The notes beneath the pieces were generated by a model. It was not told the origin of the DNA, ran no database searches, and was given only the letters and a program-made list of their open reading frames with translations. A DNA stretch of 64,000 bases from Dehalococcoidia bacterium (GTDB lineage Bacteria > Chloroflexota > Dehalococcoidia > Tepidiformales > Tepidiformaceae): positions 186,001 through 250,000 of the forward strand of contig JADZEI010000004.1 of NCBI GenBank assembly GCA_020850615.1, given 5' to 3'. Made by a program: the position numbers and the translations under genes. The first letter of the stretch is position 1. Every line of letters starts with the position of its first letter. Positions 16,669 to 24,777 of this stretch are shown piece after piece.

Positions 16669-17257
16669 GTTGATTAGTCTCCGAAATGCTCAGAACGTTG
16701 CAGACCTCTTCGGAGGACCACCCGGCGATGTCGCGGAGCTCGATGACGGCACGCTGGAGGTCGGAGAGGCCCGCGATGGCGGAATCGATCGTCGCCCGCG
16801 TTTCGTTCGCGAGCAACCGGTGTTCGGGAATTGCCTCCCAGTCATCGGGGATGGAGGACCAGGCACCGGCGGAGGGATGCCCCGCCGGGAAGAAGCGGTC
16901 GGCGGCGACGGTGGGCCCTTCGGGGTCGTCGCCCTGGATGGCGGAGAAGGGGACGCTGCGGTTTTCGCGCACGCCGCGCGTGCGGGCGATGTTGGCGAGG
17001 ATGCCGAAGAGCCAAGTCTTGAGCGACGAGCGGCCTTCGAAACGGTCGAGGCCCTTGAGGAAGCCCAGCCACGTTTCCTGGGCGACCTCCTCGGCCGTCT
17101 CGTGGTCGCGGACGAAGGACTGGGCAACGCGGACCATCTGGAGATGGTAGCGGTCGACGAGCTCGGCGAAGGCGCCCTCATCGCGCTGGCGGATGCGGGC
17201 GATCAGTTCGGCCTCGCCGGCGTGGGGGTCGCCTTGCGCGGACGGGGAGGGGGACAC
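16598..17257 (-). CDS. ECF-family RNA polymerase sigma factor
   Basis: 219 residues. Region 2 is GAFAELVDRYHLQMVRVAQSFV with AEEVAQETWLGFLKGLDRFEGRSSLKTWLFGI, and region 4 is LSDLQRAVIELRDIAGWSSEEVCNVLSISETNQRVLLHRARAKVR. A 40-residue acidic/proline linker separates them. GTG 17257 has GAGGAAGG upstream. The overlapping anti-sigma gene downstream completes the switch. A GCAAC...CGTAC arrangement upstream (around 17292-17313) could be an autoregulated ECF promoter, but its spacer is short. Confidence 0.9.
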   Translation of the reverse strand: MSPSPSAQGDPHAGEAELIARIRQRDEGAFAELVDRYHLQMVRVAQSFVRDHETAEEVAQETWLGFLKGLDRFEGRSSLKTWLFGILANIARTRGVRENRSVPFSAIQGDDPEGPTVAADRFFPAGHPSAGAWSSIPDDWEAIPEHRLLANETRATIDSAIAGLSDLQRAVIELRDIAGWSSEEVCNVLSISETNQRVLLHRARAKVRLALETYLRASG

Positions 17258-17348
17258 GGTGCCTTCCTCGGGGGGCCGGTGGGGGATGAGGGCCGAGAGT
17301 ACGCGCAGGCGGTGCGTGTTGCAAGGCGTAACACGGGGGAGTATGTCA

Positions 17349-17381
17349 GGCGTAGAGGCGTGAAGGCGTAGAGGCGTGAAG
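17349..17381. repeat. Tandem repeat, unit CGTAGAGGCGTGAAGG
   Basis: Two copies of a 16-bp unit, related to the repeat at 12827 (shared AGGCGTRRA half units). It sits in the gap between the sigma-factor gene and the hydrolase gene. Confidence 0.75.
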
Positions 17382-17493
17382 TCGCGTCCGCGGCGGGCAG
17401 GCGCGGGACTTCGCGGGCTTCGCCCTTCGACTTTGCACCTGCGACTGGCCTCCGTATGGTTCGGGGAACGGCGAATACGCCCCGGGAGGCATC

Positions 17494-18252
17494 GTGACGG
17501 CGACAGACGCGTACGAAGGGATGATCGCGGAGACGGTGGTGTACCCGGGTGCGGACGGCGAGCTGATCCACGCGTACCTGGCGCGGCCGGCCGGGCCGGG
17601 GCCGTTCCCGGCGGTCGTGCTGGCCCACCACATGCCTGGGTGGGACGCCTGGTACAAGGAGGCGACCCGGAAAATGGCCTACCATGGGTACGTCGCGCTG
17701 GCGCCGGACCTGTACTGCCGCGCGGGGCACGGCGAGCCGGACGACATCGCGGCGCTGGTGCGCTCGCAGGGCGGCGTGCCGGACCCGCAGGTGGTGGGCG
17801 ACCTTGCGGGCGGGGCGGCGTTCCTGCGGGCGCTGCCGTACACGAGCGGGAAGGTTGGCGTGATGGGCACGTGCTCAGGCGGGCGGCACGCGTACCTCGC
17901 GGCGTGCCTTTCGGACGCGTTCGATGCCTGCGCTGACCTGTGGGGCGGGCACGTGGTGATGGGCGAAGCGGATCTGACGCCGAACCGGCCAGTGGCGCCG
18001 ATCGACTACACGGAGCGGCTGAGCTGCCCCTTGCTGGGGCTGTTCGGGGAGCTGGACAAGGCGCCCACGCCGGAACAGGTGGCCCAGCACGAGGCCGCGC
18101 TCACGGCGGCGGGCAAGCCGTACGAGTTCCACATGTACCCGGACGCGGGGCACGGGTTCTTCTACCACGACCGGCCGGCCGCCTACCGGGCGGAGCAGGC
18201 GGTGGACGGCTGGAAGAAGCTGTTCGCGTTCTTCGGACAGCACCTGGGGTAG
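17494..18252 (+). CDS. Dienelactone hydrolase family protein
   Basis: 252 residues, alpha/beta hydrolase. The nucleophile is Cys in GVMGTCSGGRHAYLA, the GxCxxG type of dienelactone hydrolases; the acid is Asp in LLGLFGELDKAPT and the base His in MYPDAGHGFFYHD. Members cleave lactones or esters in aromatic or chlorinated-aromatic breakdown. GTG 17494 is preceded by GGGAGG. It is followed within six bases by a DUF6295 gene, probably co-transcribed. Confidence 0.87.
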   Translation: MTATDAYEGMIAETVVYPGADGELIHAYLARPAGPGPFPAVVLAHHMPGWDAWYKEATRKMAYHGYVALAPDLYCRAGHGEPDDIAALVRSQGGVPDPQVVGDLAGGAAFLRALPYTSGKVGVMGTCSGGRHAYLAACLSDAFDACADLWGGHVVMGEADLTPNRPVAPIDYTERLSCPLLGLFGELDKAPTPEQVAQHEAALTAAGKPYEFHMYPDAGHGFFYHDRPAAYRAEQAVDGWKKLFAFFGQHLG

Positions 18253-18258
18253 GCGGCA

Positions 18259-18525
18259 ATGTGTACGAACATCAACGCGCAGGCGGCGATCGCGGGGAGC
18301 GGCAAGGCGGGCGGGCAGTGGATGCAGCTGGACACGGCGCACATCGCTTATGACCACCCGCTCCACAGCGACTACGAGCATGCGCTCATGATCGACTTCG
18401 TGAACGGCGGCGCGGGGTTCGGGTCACGGATCGCCTTGGAGCTGAGCCTGGAGGCGGCGGAGCGGCTCGCGGCGGTCATCGGGGAGGCTGTGCGCCAGGC
18501 GCGGGCGTACGAGGACGGGCGGTAG
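18259..18525 (+). CDS. DUF6295 family protein
   Basis: 88 residues beginning MCTNINAQAAIAGSGKAGGQW and containing AYDHPLHSDYEHALMIDFVN, the recognisable pattern of the DUF6295 family. No function is known. It is very likely co-transcribed with the hydrolase gene six bases upstream. Confidence 0.75.
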   Translation: MCTNINAQAAIAGSGKAGGQWMQLDTAHIAYDHPLHSDYEHALMIDFVNGGAGFGSRIALELSLEAAERLAAVIGEAVRQARAYEDGR

Positions 18526-18527
18526 GG

Positions 18528-18573
18528 CCCTCACCCCCCAGCCCCGTCCCCCGCTGCGGCGGGCGAGGGGGAG
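18528..18573. repeat. Dispersed intergenic palindromic repeat, copy 2
   Basis: Starts CCCTCACCCCCC and ends GGCGGGCGAGGGGGAG, forming a GC-rich hairpin. It is nearly identical over 46 bases to the copy at 18655. Confidence 0.8.
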
Positions 18574-18654
18574 GACAGGCGCTGCGCGAGCCGGGCGGGG
18601 TACCCAGGGCGCGCCTGCCCTTCCCTCATGGTCGGGCTACTGATGACGCGGGGA

Positions 18655-18700
18655 CCCTCACCCCCCGACCCCCTCTCCCGCTGCGGCGGGCGAGGGGGAG
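18655..18700. repeat. Dispersed intergenic palindromic repeat, copy 3
   Basis: The same 46-base element as copy 2 in the same orientation, with the same CTGCGGCGGGCGAGGGGGAG end. It lies 18 bases after the end of the minus-strand kinase gene and may also act as its terminator. Confidence 0.8.
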
Positions 18701-18718
18701 TAGGAGCGCGCGGCGGAG

Positions 18719-21082
18719 CTACAGGGGTTGGGATTCGGGGAGGAGGACGCGGAAGCGGGTGCCGGTGCCGGGGCTGGTCGTGAGCCGGATGGCGCCGCGG
18801 TGGGTGCGGCAGATGCCGAGGACAGCGGCGAGCCCGAGGCCGCGCCCGGTGAACTTGGTGGTGAAGAACGGCTCGAAGATGCGCTGGCGGGTGGACTCGT
18901 CCATGCCGGGGCCGGTGTCCGCGACTTCGATGAAGACGCAGGGGCCGGGCTCGGCGGTGTCGCCGAGCTGGCAGGCGTTGAGGTACTTGCGCGACACCAT
19001 CTGCCGGCCGGTGCTCACGCGGATGGACCCCGGCTCGCTGCCGATGGCGTCGGAGGCGTTGATCAGCAGGTTCATCACGACCTGCCGCACCTGCGTGGCG
19101 TCGGCGACGACGAGCGGGAGATCGGCATCGAGCGCGACCGAGATGTGGAGGTGGGCGCCCATCGAAACGCGGAGGAGCTGGACCGTGTCGCGGACGAGCT
19201 CGTTGAGCGAGACGCGGGTGATAGCGGCAGCGGCCTTGCCGGCGTAGGCGAGCATCTGCTGGGCGAGGTCGGCGGCGCGGCGGCCTGAGTGCTCCACTTC
19301 GTCGAGGAGCTCGGTGGCGGGAGAACCCGGCGGGAGCAGGGCGCGGGCGATCGAGGCGTTGCCGAGGATCGCGGTCAGGATGTTGTTGAAGTCGTGGGCC
19401 ATGCCGCCGGCGAGGACGGCGAGGCTCTCGACCTTCTGGGCGTGAAGCAGGCTCGACTCCGCCCGGCGCTGCTCGGTTACGTCGAGCGCCACCCCGGCGA
19501 CGCCGGTCACTTCGCCCCCCAACCCCAGCACGGGCGTGAGGCGCGTTTCGTACACCCTGCTGCCGAAGGTCATCGAGGCTGTGCGTTCGGCGCCGGCGAG
19601 CGCCTCTTCGAGACTGGAACGGGTCTCGGGCGAGGAGGGGAAGCAGTCGAGGGCTCTGCGGCCGATGAGCGATTCGCCAGTCACGCCCATGAGCTTGAGG
19701 GCGTAGCCCTCGGCCATCGTGACGATGCCCTCGCGGTCGACGCTGAAGAAGAGCATCCGCGCGTTTTCGGTGACGGTGCGGAGGCGCTGCTCGACGGCGA
19801 GGCGGGCCTCTTCGGCCACGCGGCGTTCGATGGCGACGCGGACGATACGGACCGCCACGGCGACGAGCTGCTGTTCGCGTTCGGTGGGGCGGCGGGGCCG
19901 GTCGAAGTAGGTCGTGACGATGCCGAGCACTTCGCCGCTGCGGGCCAGGACGGGGTTCGAAAAGCAGGCGTGGAGGCCGAGGGCCGCGGCCGCATGCCTG
20001 ATATGCGCCCAATTGGGGTCGTTGAGGATGTCGTCCACGGTGACCGGCACGCCGAAGAACGCAGCCACTCCGCAGGGCGTGGTGCGCGGTCCGACATGCA
20101 GCCCCTCGAGCCGGGACCATGCGTGGGGGACAGACGGGGCCGCCCCGACGCGGAGCGTGTCGCCCGAGGGATCGACGACGAAGATGGCTGCGCGCACACC
20201 TTCGGACTGGCCCTCGACCATGCGGCAGATGGAATCGAAGACCTCGTCGAGCGGGGCCTCGGAGGCGACCTGGGCGAAGAGCGCCGCCTGTGCGGCAAGG
20301 AGCTGCTTCGTCTGCTGCTGTTCGGAGATGTCGTGCGAATGGGCGACGGCGCCGAGGAGTTCGCCGGAATCGCCGCGGACGGGCGCGACGGTGAGGCGAA
20401 CGGGGAAGGTGCGGCCAGCCGTATCGCGGGCGACGAGCTCGCTCTCCCAGGTGGACCCCGCCCGCACCGCATCGCGGGCGGCTTCGAAGGCGCCGCCGGC
20501 GGATTGGAAGATCGCGAGCTCCGGGAGGCGCCTGCCAACCACGGCGGAGGCCGTGCGGCCGTAGAGCCGCTCGGCAGCGGGTGACCAGTAGACGATGGCG
20601 CCGGTTGTGTCGAAGGCGATCGCGGCCGAGGTGCCCTGGTCCAGGAGTCGCGCCTGGAGACAGATGCGCGCCTCGATCCGGCGGCGCTCGGTGAGGTCGC
20701 GGAGGATGCAGGCGGCGCCGGGCTCACCGTCCACCATGACCCGGACGAGCGAGACGTCGGCGAAGAACTCGGTGCCATCGGCGCGAAGGACAGGCACCGG
20801 AAGGTGGGCGCCCATCGGCCGGGCGATGGGGCCGCTCTCGACGAACTCCAGGACGAGCTCGCGGTGACCGGCGCGGAAAAGCGGCGGCAGGAAGTCGGCG
20901 ATGTTGCGCCCGGAGAGGGAGCTGACGCCAAGCATCGTGTGGGCTACAGGATTCGCGGCATGGATGCGCCCGTGCCTGTCGACCATGATGATCGCCTCAA
21001 GGGCGGACGCGACGACCTGGGCTTCCCAGTGCGCATGTCCCTCCTGCGGCGGTGCGGCTGCCCCGCTCCTTGCCTCGAGCAT
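18719..21082 (-). CDS. Soluble multi-PAS/GAF sensor histidine kinase
   Basis: 787 residues from ATG 21082 (GGGAG upstream). Domains in order: PAS (about 20-130, ALEAIIMVDRHGRIHAANPVA), PAS (135-260, AIAFDTTGAIVYWSPAAERLYG), GAF (270-410), PAS (420-540, LFFSVDREGIVTMAEGYAL), DHp with His in GGMAHDFNNILTAILGNASIA, and HATPase with LLINASDAIGSEPG, ADTGPGMD and GRGLGLAAVLG. There are no transmembrane helices and no receiver domain, so it senses cytoplasmic signals and its regulator is encoded elsewhere. Confidence 0.9.
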   Translation of the reverse strand: MLEARSGAAAPPQEGHAHWEAQVVASALEAIIMVDRHGRIHAANPVAHTMLGVSSLSGRNIADFLPPLFRAGHRELVLEFVESGPIARPMGAHLPVPVLRADGTEFFADVSLVRVMVDGEPGAACILRDLTERRRIEARICLQARLLDQGTSAAIAFDTTGAIVYWSPAAERLYGRTASAVVGRRLPELAIFQSAGGAFEAARDAVRAGSTWESELVARDTAGRTFPVRLTVAPVRGDSGELLGAVAHSHDISEQQQTKQLLAAQAALFAQVASEAPLDEVFDSICRMVEGQSEGVRAAIFVVDPSGDTLRVGAAPSVPHAWSRLEGLHVGPRTTPCGVAAFFGVPVTVDDILNDPNWAHIRHAAAALGLHACFSNPVLARSGEVLGIVTTYFDRPRRPTEREQQLVAVAVRIVRVAIERRVAEEARLAVEQRLRTVTENARMLFFSVDREGIVTMAEGYALKLMGVTGESLIGRRALDCFPSSPETRSSLEEALAGAERTASMTFGSRVYETRLTPVLGLGGEVTGVAGVALDVTEQRRAESSLLHAQKVESLAVLAGGMAHDFNNILTAILGNASIARALLPPGSPATELLDEVEHSGRRAADLAQQMLAYAGKAAAAITRVSLNELVRDTVQLLRVSMGAHLHISVALDADLPLVVADATQVRQVVMNLLINASDAIGSEPGSIRVSTGRQMVSRKYLNACQLGDTAEPGPCVFIEVADTGPGMDESTRQRIFEPFFTTKFTGRGLGLAAVLGICRTHRGAIRLTTSPGTGTRFRVLLPESQPL

Positions 21083-21391
21083 GTCTTCTCCCCCAACCAA
21101 GGGCACACTCCACCAGGTCGCGCATACTGACTATCAGAGTTTGTCCCTATGAAGTGAGGGCGTAAGGGGTTTTCCAGAAAGGTCGATGTTAAACACGAGC
21201 AGATAAGCGGCTTACTGCAAACACGATTGCAACCGGTCGCCGCGACCTGGTTCGGCGGCTGTTCGAAGCTGTTACGCCGGAATTACGAGCACCGGGGCCG
21301 CGAAACGACGCACGGCGGCGGGGTCGCGAATTGCACTCGGGGACAGGGGCGCCGTCGACTCGCTGTGGGCTGCTGCGTAGGCTTTGTGCAA

Positions 21392-22033
21392 ATGGTCACA
21401 CACTCCTGCCTCGAACTGATTCAACCGACTCGACAGGAGCTGTTACGGGCGCTGAAGCAGCATGGCCCGGCGACAGCGGAGTTGCTCGCTGCGGGTGCGT
21501 ACCTTTCGCCCGGCGCGGTGCGCCAGCACCTCATGGCACTGGAGGCCCAGGGCCTGGTGCGGTTCGAGGTCGAGCGTGCCGGTCCCGGCCGGCCGCGGCA
21601 CCTGTTCTCCCTCACGGAAGCGGGCCACCAGCTCTTCCCGCAGGCGTACGACACGCTTTCCCGGGACCTGCTCGACGCGCTCGAAGGCGAAGAGCCAGAA
21701 GTGCGCGCCCGGGTGCTGGACCGGCTGGGGGAGCTGCAGTTCGACCGGCACGCAGGGCAATTCGACCGCAAGGACATCGCAGGAAGAGTCGAGGCGCTCC
21801 ACTCCATTCTCGAGGAGGACGGGTACCTGCCCGTCTTCTTCGCTGGGGACGGCGGTACAACGCTGCGGATGGTGCACTGCCCGCATTGGCGGATTGCGAA
21901 GCAACACCCTGAGGTGTGTGAACTGGAACTGGTCCACCTGCAGCGGGCCCTCGGCGCGGCGGTGCTCGAGCGCATTTCGCACCGGCTGCTTGGCGACCGC
22001 GATTGCAGCTACCGGCTGGCGATCGCGAACTGA
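21392..22033 (+). CDS. SufR-like winged-helix transcriptional regulator with C-terminal cysteine motif
   Basis: 213 residues. A winged HTH (TAELLAAGAYLSPGAVRQHLMALEAQGLVRFEVE, PGRPRHLFSLTEAG) is followed by LFPQAYDTLSRDLLDAL, as in SufR-type iron-sulfur regulators. Three Cys near the end, C163, C176 and C205, are spaced X12 and X28. SufR of cyanobacteria has C-X12-C-X13-C-X14-C; here the third Cys position is Ala, leaving a three-Cys set as in some actinobacterial relatives. It probably senses Fe-S status or redox. No suf genes are adjacent. ATG 21392 begins at the homologous region; an upstream in-frame start at 21227 is unlikely. Confidence 0.75.
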   Translation: MVTHSCLELIQPTRQELLRALKQHGPATAELLAAGAYLSPGAVRQHLMALEAQGLVRFEVERAGPGRPRHLFSLTEAGHQLFPQAYDTLSRDLLDALEGEEPEVRARVLDRLGELQFDRHAGQFDRKDIAGRVEALHSILEEDGYLPVFFAGDGGTTLRMVHCPHWRIAKQHPEVCELELVHLQRALGAAVLERISHRLLGDRDCSYRLAIAN

Positions 22034-22052
22034 GGCTGCGGCGGCGGATGAG

Positions 22053-23369
22053 TCACTCGCGAGGCGGCGCGAGATCCTCGCGGAAGGCGGGGTGGGCGAT
22101 TGCGCACAGGGCATCAGCGCGCTCTTCGAGGGTGCGGCCGCGGAGGTGGGCGACGCCGAACTCGGTGACGACGCGGTCGGCGAGGTAGCGTGGTGTGGTG
22201 ACGATGGCGCCCGCATCGAGCCGGGGGACAATCCGCGAGACGCGGCCCTTCGCGGCGGTTGCGGGGAGGGCGTGGATGGCGATGCCGCCCGGGGCCGCGG
22301 CCGCCGCTTCAACGAAGTCCGGCTGGCCGCCGGGGCCGCCAACCTGGCGGTCGCCAATCGACTCGGCGTTGATCGAGCCATCGAGGGCGACCTGGAGCGC
22401 CGACTGGATCGACACGAACCGGGCGCAGCGGGACACGACCGCCACGCCGTGGGAGTAGGCGGCGGGCGCCATGCGGAGCGCCGGGTTGCGGTGGGCCCAA
22501 TCGAACAGGCGGCGCGTGCCGAGCACTTCGGCGGTAATCACGACGCCACCGTCGAACGTCTTGCGGGCGTTGGTGATAGCACCGCTGTCGACGAGGTCGG
22601 CGATGCCGTCGCTGATCATGCCGGAGTGGACGCCGAGGTCCCGGCGCTCGCCGAGGAGGGACATGAGGGCCTCCGGGATGGCGCCGATGCCGAACTGGAG
22701 GGTCGCGCCGTCGGGCACCTGCGCGAGGACGTGGGCGGCGATGGCGCGGGCTTCGGCGTTCGGCGGCTCGCGGCGCAGCTCGACCAGCTCGCCTTCCATC
22801 TCGACCAGTACGTCGATTTCGTCGCGGCGCAGCTCGCCGGCGCCGAACGTGTAGGGCATGCGCGGGTTCACCTGGGCGATGACCAGCGGGGCGCTGCGGA
22901 CCGCGTCGACCACGCCGCCAACCGAGAGTCCGAGGCTGAAGCGCCCTTCGGGGCCCGGAGGGCTGACCTGCACGAGCACGGCGTCGGCGGCGAGCGGCGC
23001 GCCGGGGAGGAAGAGGTGGCGGGCGTCGGAGTAGCGCGCCGGGACGACGCGGGCGCGGCCGCCGCTGCTCCGGGCGGGCAGGGCGTCGCTGGGCTGGAGC
23101 GATGTGAAGGTGAACGGCTCGCCGGGGTAGCGGGCGGGCGCCGGCACGGCGTGGAGCTGGCCCGTCACGAGCTCGAGGCGGGTCCAGTTGCCGCGCTGGC
23201 GGGCCAGCTCTTCGAGCAACAACGTGGGCATGCCGCAGGCCGAACCCACGAGGACCCGGGCGCCGTCCGCGATGCCGTCGAACGCGCGCGCGGGGGCGAC
23301 GGCCTTGCCGGGCCGCTCACCGCGCGAGGCCGCCAGGTAGGGCGTGAAGTCCGTGGGCGCCGGCATCAT
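22053..23369 (-). CDS. Acetyl-CoA hydrolase/4-hydroxybutyrate CoA-transferase family protein
   Basis: 438 residues, class I CoA-transferase of the Cat1/AbfT type. It has ARVLVGSACGMPTLLLEEL near the start, FSLGLSVGGVVDAVRSAP, ATLQFGIGAIPEALMSLL, and the family active-site region SINAESIGDRQVGGPGGQPDF with VTEFGVAHLRGRTLEERA at the end. It moves CoA between acetyl-CoA and short (hydroxy)acids. Given the HpaB/AbfD-like and MaoC genes in the same 15 kb, a role in C4 or aromatic-derived acyl-CoA metabolism is possible but not shown. Confidence 0.85.
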   Translation of the reverse strand: MMPAPTDFTPYLAASRGERPGKAVAPARAFDGIADGARVLVGSACGMPTLLLEELARQRGNWTRLELVTGQLHAVPAPARYPGEPFTFTSLQPSDALPARSSGGRARVVPARYSDARHLFLPGAPLAADAVLVQVSPPGPEGRFSLGLSVGGVVDAVRSAPLVIAQVNPRMPYTFGAGELRRDEIDVLVEMEGELVELRREPPNAEARAIAAHVLAQVPDGATLQFGIGAIPEALMSLLGERRDLGVHSGMISDGIADLVDSGAITNARKTFDGGVVITAEVLGTRRLFDWAHRNPALRMAPAAYSHGVAVVSRCARFVSIQSALQVALDGSINAESIGDRQVGGPGGQPDFVEAAAAAPGGIAIHALPATAAKGRVSRIVPRLDAGAIVTTPRYLADRVVTEFGVAHLRGRTLEERADALCAIAHPAFREDLAPPRE

Positions 23370-23508
23370 GGGCGCACTATAGGGCGCCCGGGCGAGGCGT
23401 CGACCCGGCGTGCGGGTCCATCAGATTCGCGTTTCAGGTGACAGCAAGGGGGCGCAGCACGGGACGGCGGTATGCTAGGGTCGCGCGACGAAAGGCAGGG
23501 AGGCCGAC

Positions 23509-23982
23509 ATGCAACCCGAACCGACGCAGGAACACCGGTGGCTTGGGCAGCTGGTGGGCGACTGGACGTACGAGTCCGAGGGCATCGGATCCGAAGGGGC
23601 GCCGATGAAGGGCGCGGGCAGGGAGCATGTACGCGCCGTCGGCGAGCACTGGGTGCTCAACGAGATGAGCGAGACGGTCGATGGGCAGGACGTGCTCAAC
23701 CTGCAGATGATCGGCTTCGACCGGAGGAAGGGCAGGTTCGTCGGCACCTTCGTCTCGTCGATGGGGACCGAGCTGTGGGTGTACGACGGCGAGCTCGATG
23801 CGAGCGGCAGGAAGCTCACGCTCTCGGCCGAGGGGCCGGGCATGGATGGCACCGGCACCGCGCTCTACCACGACATCATCGAGATCGTGGACGCAAACAC
23901 GCGGGAGCTGCGTTCAGAAGTGGAGACACCGGAGGGCGAGTGGGTCGAGTTCATGACCATGCGGTCGGTGCGCGCGGGCTGA
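23509..23982 (+). CDS. DUF1579 family protein
   Basis: 157 residues. The opening EHRWLGQLVGDWTYESEG, then EHWVLNEMS, NLQMIGFDRRKGRFVGTFV and ELDASGRKLTLSAEGP fit the DUF1579 beta-barrel family (lipocalin-like fold). No signal peptide. GGGAGG lies upstream of the ATG. The function is unknown; it stands alone between divergent neighbours. Confidence 0.78.
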   Translation: MQPEPTQEHRWLGQLVGDWTYESEGIGSEGAPMKGAGREHVRAVGEHWVLNEMSETVDGQDVLNLQMIGFDRRKGRFVGTFVSSMGTELWVYDGELDASGRKLTLSAEGPGMDGTGTALYHDIIEIVDANTRELRSEVETPEGEWVEFMTMRSVRAG

Positions 23983-24007
23983 GGCCGCGCTGGTATCATC
24001 GCGCGCC

Positions 24008-24451
24008 ATGAACGCGACCTGGAACGACGACAACGACCTGCAGCGGGCCCGGCTGGAGCAGTTGCTCGCCGAGCTGAAGCCGGAGCACTACGGCGCGTCT
24101 TTGGGCGGCGGCTGGACGGTGGGGTCGGCGCTGGCTCACCTGGCGTTCTGGGACCGGCGGGGCCAGCTCATCTTCGAGCACTGGCTGGCCGGCGAGACGC
24201 CGCCCGTGGGGCTGCCGGCGTGGTACGAAGACCTGCCGAACGACGTGCTCCTCGAGCAGTGGACCGCACTCCCGGGGGCCGAGGCGGGACGGCTGGCGCT
24301 GGCGGCGGCAGCTGCGATCGACGCAGTGATCGCGGCCCTGCCGGCGGAGGTGACCGACGCGGTGGTGGCGCGCGACGAGGTGTGGCGGATGCGCCGGGCG
24401 GGGCACCGCGGGGAGCACGTCGACCAGATCCGGGAGGCGCTGGGGCTGTAG
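24008..24451 (+). CDS. DinB/maleylpyruvate isomerase-like four-helix protein
   Basis: 147 residues, all-helical. The metal-site His pattern of DinB-like proteins is visible as ALAHLAFWDRR in the second helix and RRAGHRGEHVDQI in the last, giving three His. Members are thiol-dependent transferases or isomerases using bacillithiol or mycothiol, or have unknown roles. It begins 25 bases after the DUF1579 gene and may share its transcript. Confidence 0.65.
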   Translation: MNATWNDDNDLQRARLEQLLAELKPEHYGASLGGGWTVGSALAHLAFWDRRGQLIFEHWLAGETPPVGLPAWYEDLPNDVLLEQWTALPGAEAGRLALAAAAAIDAVIAALPAEVTDAVVARDEVWRMRRAGHRGEHVDQIREALGL

Positions 24452-24671
24452 GCGGCGTCAGGCTGCAACTGACCGCGGTGGCGCGGCTCGGCATCCTGCC
24501 TGGTGCGCCGTCCGCGGGGCCGCCAACTGGGCCTCCCTGGCGGGTCGCCGCGGAGTCGGGTGTTCAGGCGGTTTGCCCTGCCTTGCAGGTGAAAACGCGA
24601 CGGAATCCTCGCGAAATTCGAAGCAATCGGCCGCGGCGACGGGGCCAGCCGCACGAGCGTTCGCTTGGTGG

Positions 24672-24700
24672 TTGTCGCGGCTGCCTGCAGGGAATATGCT
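24672..24700 (+). promoter_or_regulatory. Candidate sigma-70-type promoter of HpaB-like paralogue 2
   Basis: TTGTCG (24672-24677) and TATGCT (24695-24700) are separated by 17 bases. A hairpin GCTCCC / GGGAGC follows in the leader. The 326-base gap before ATG 24778 contains no other gene I can support. Confidence 0.35.
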
Positions 24701-24777
24701 CGCTCCCATTCCCCAAGGGAGCGCGGCGCCGCAGGACGCGCTGTGCTGTCCCCCAACCCAATGAGGAGGACCCCCAA

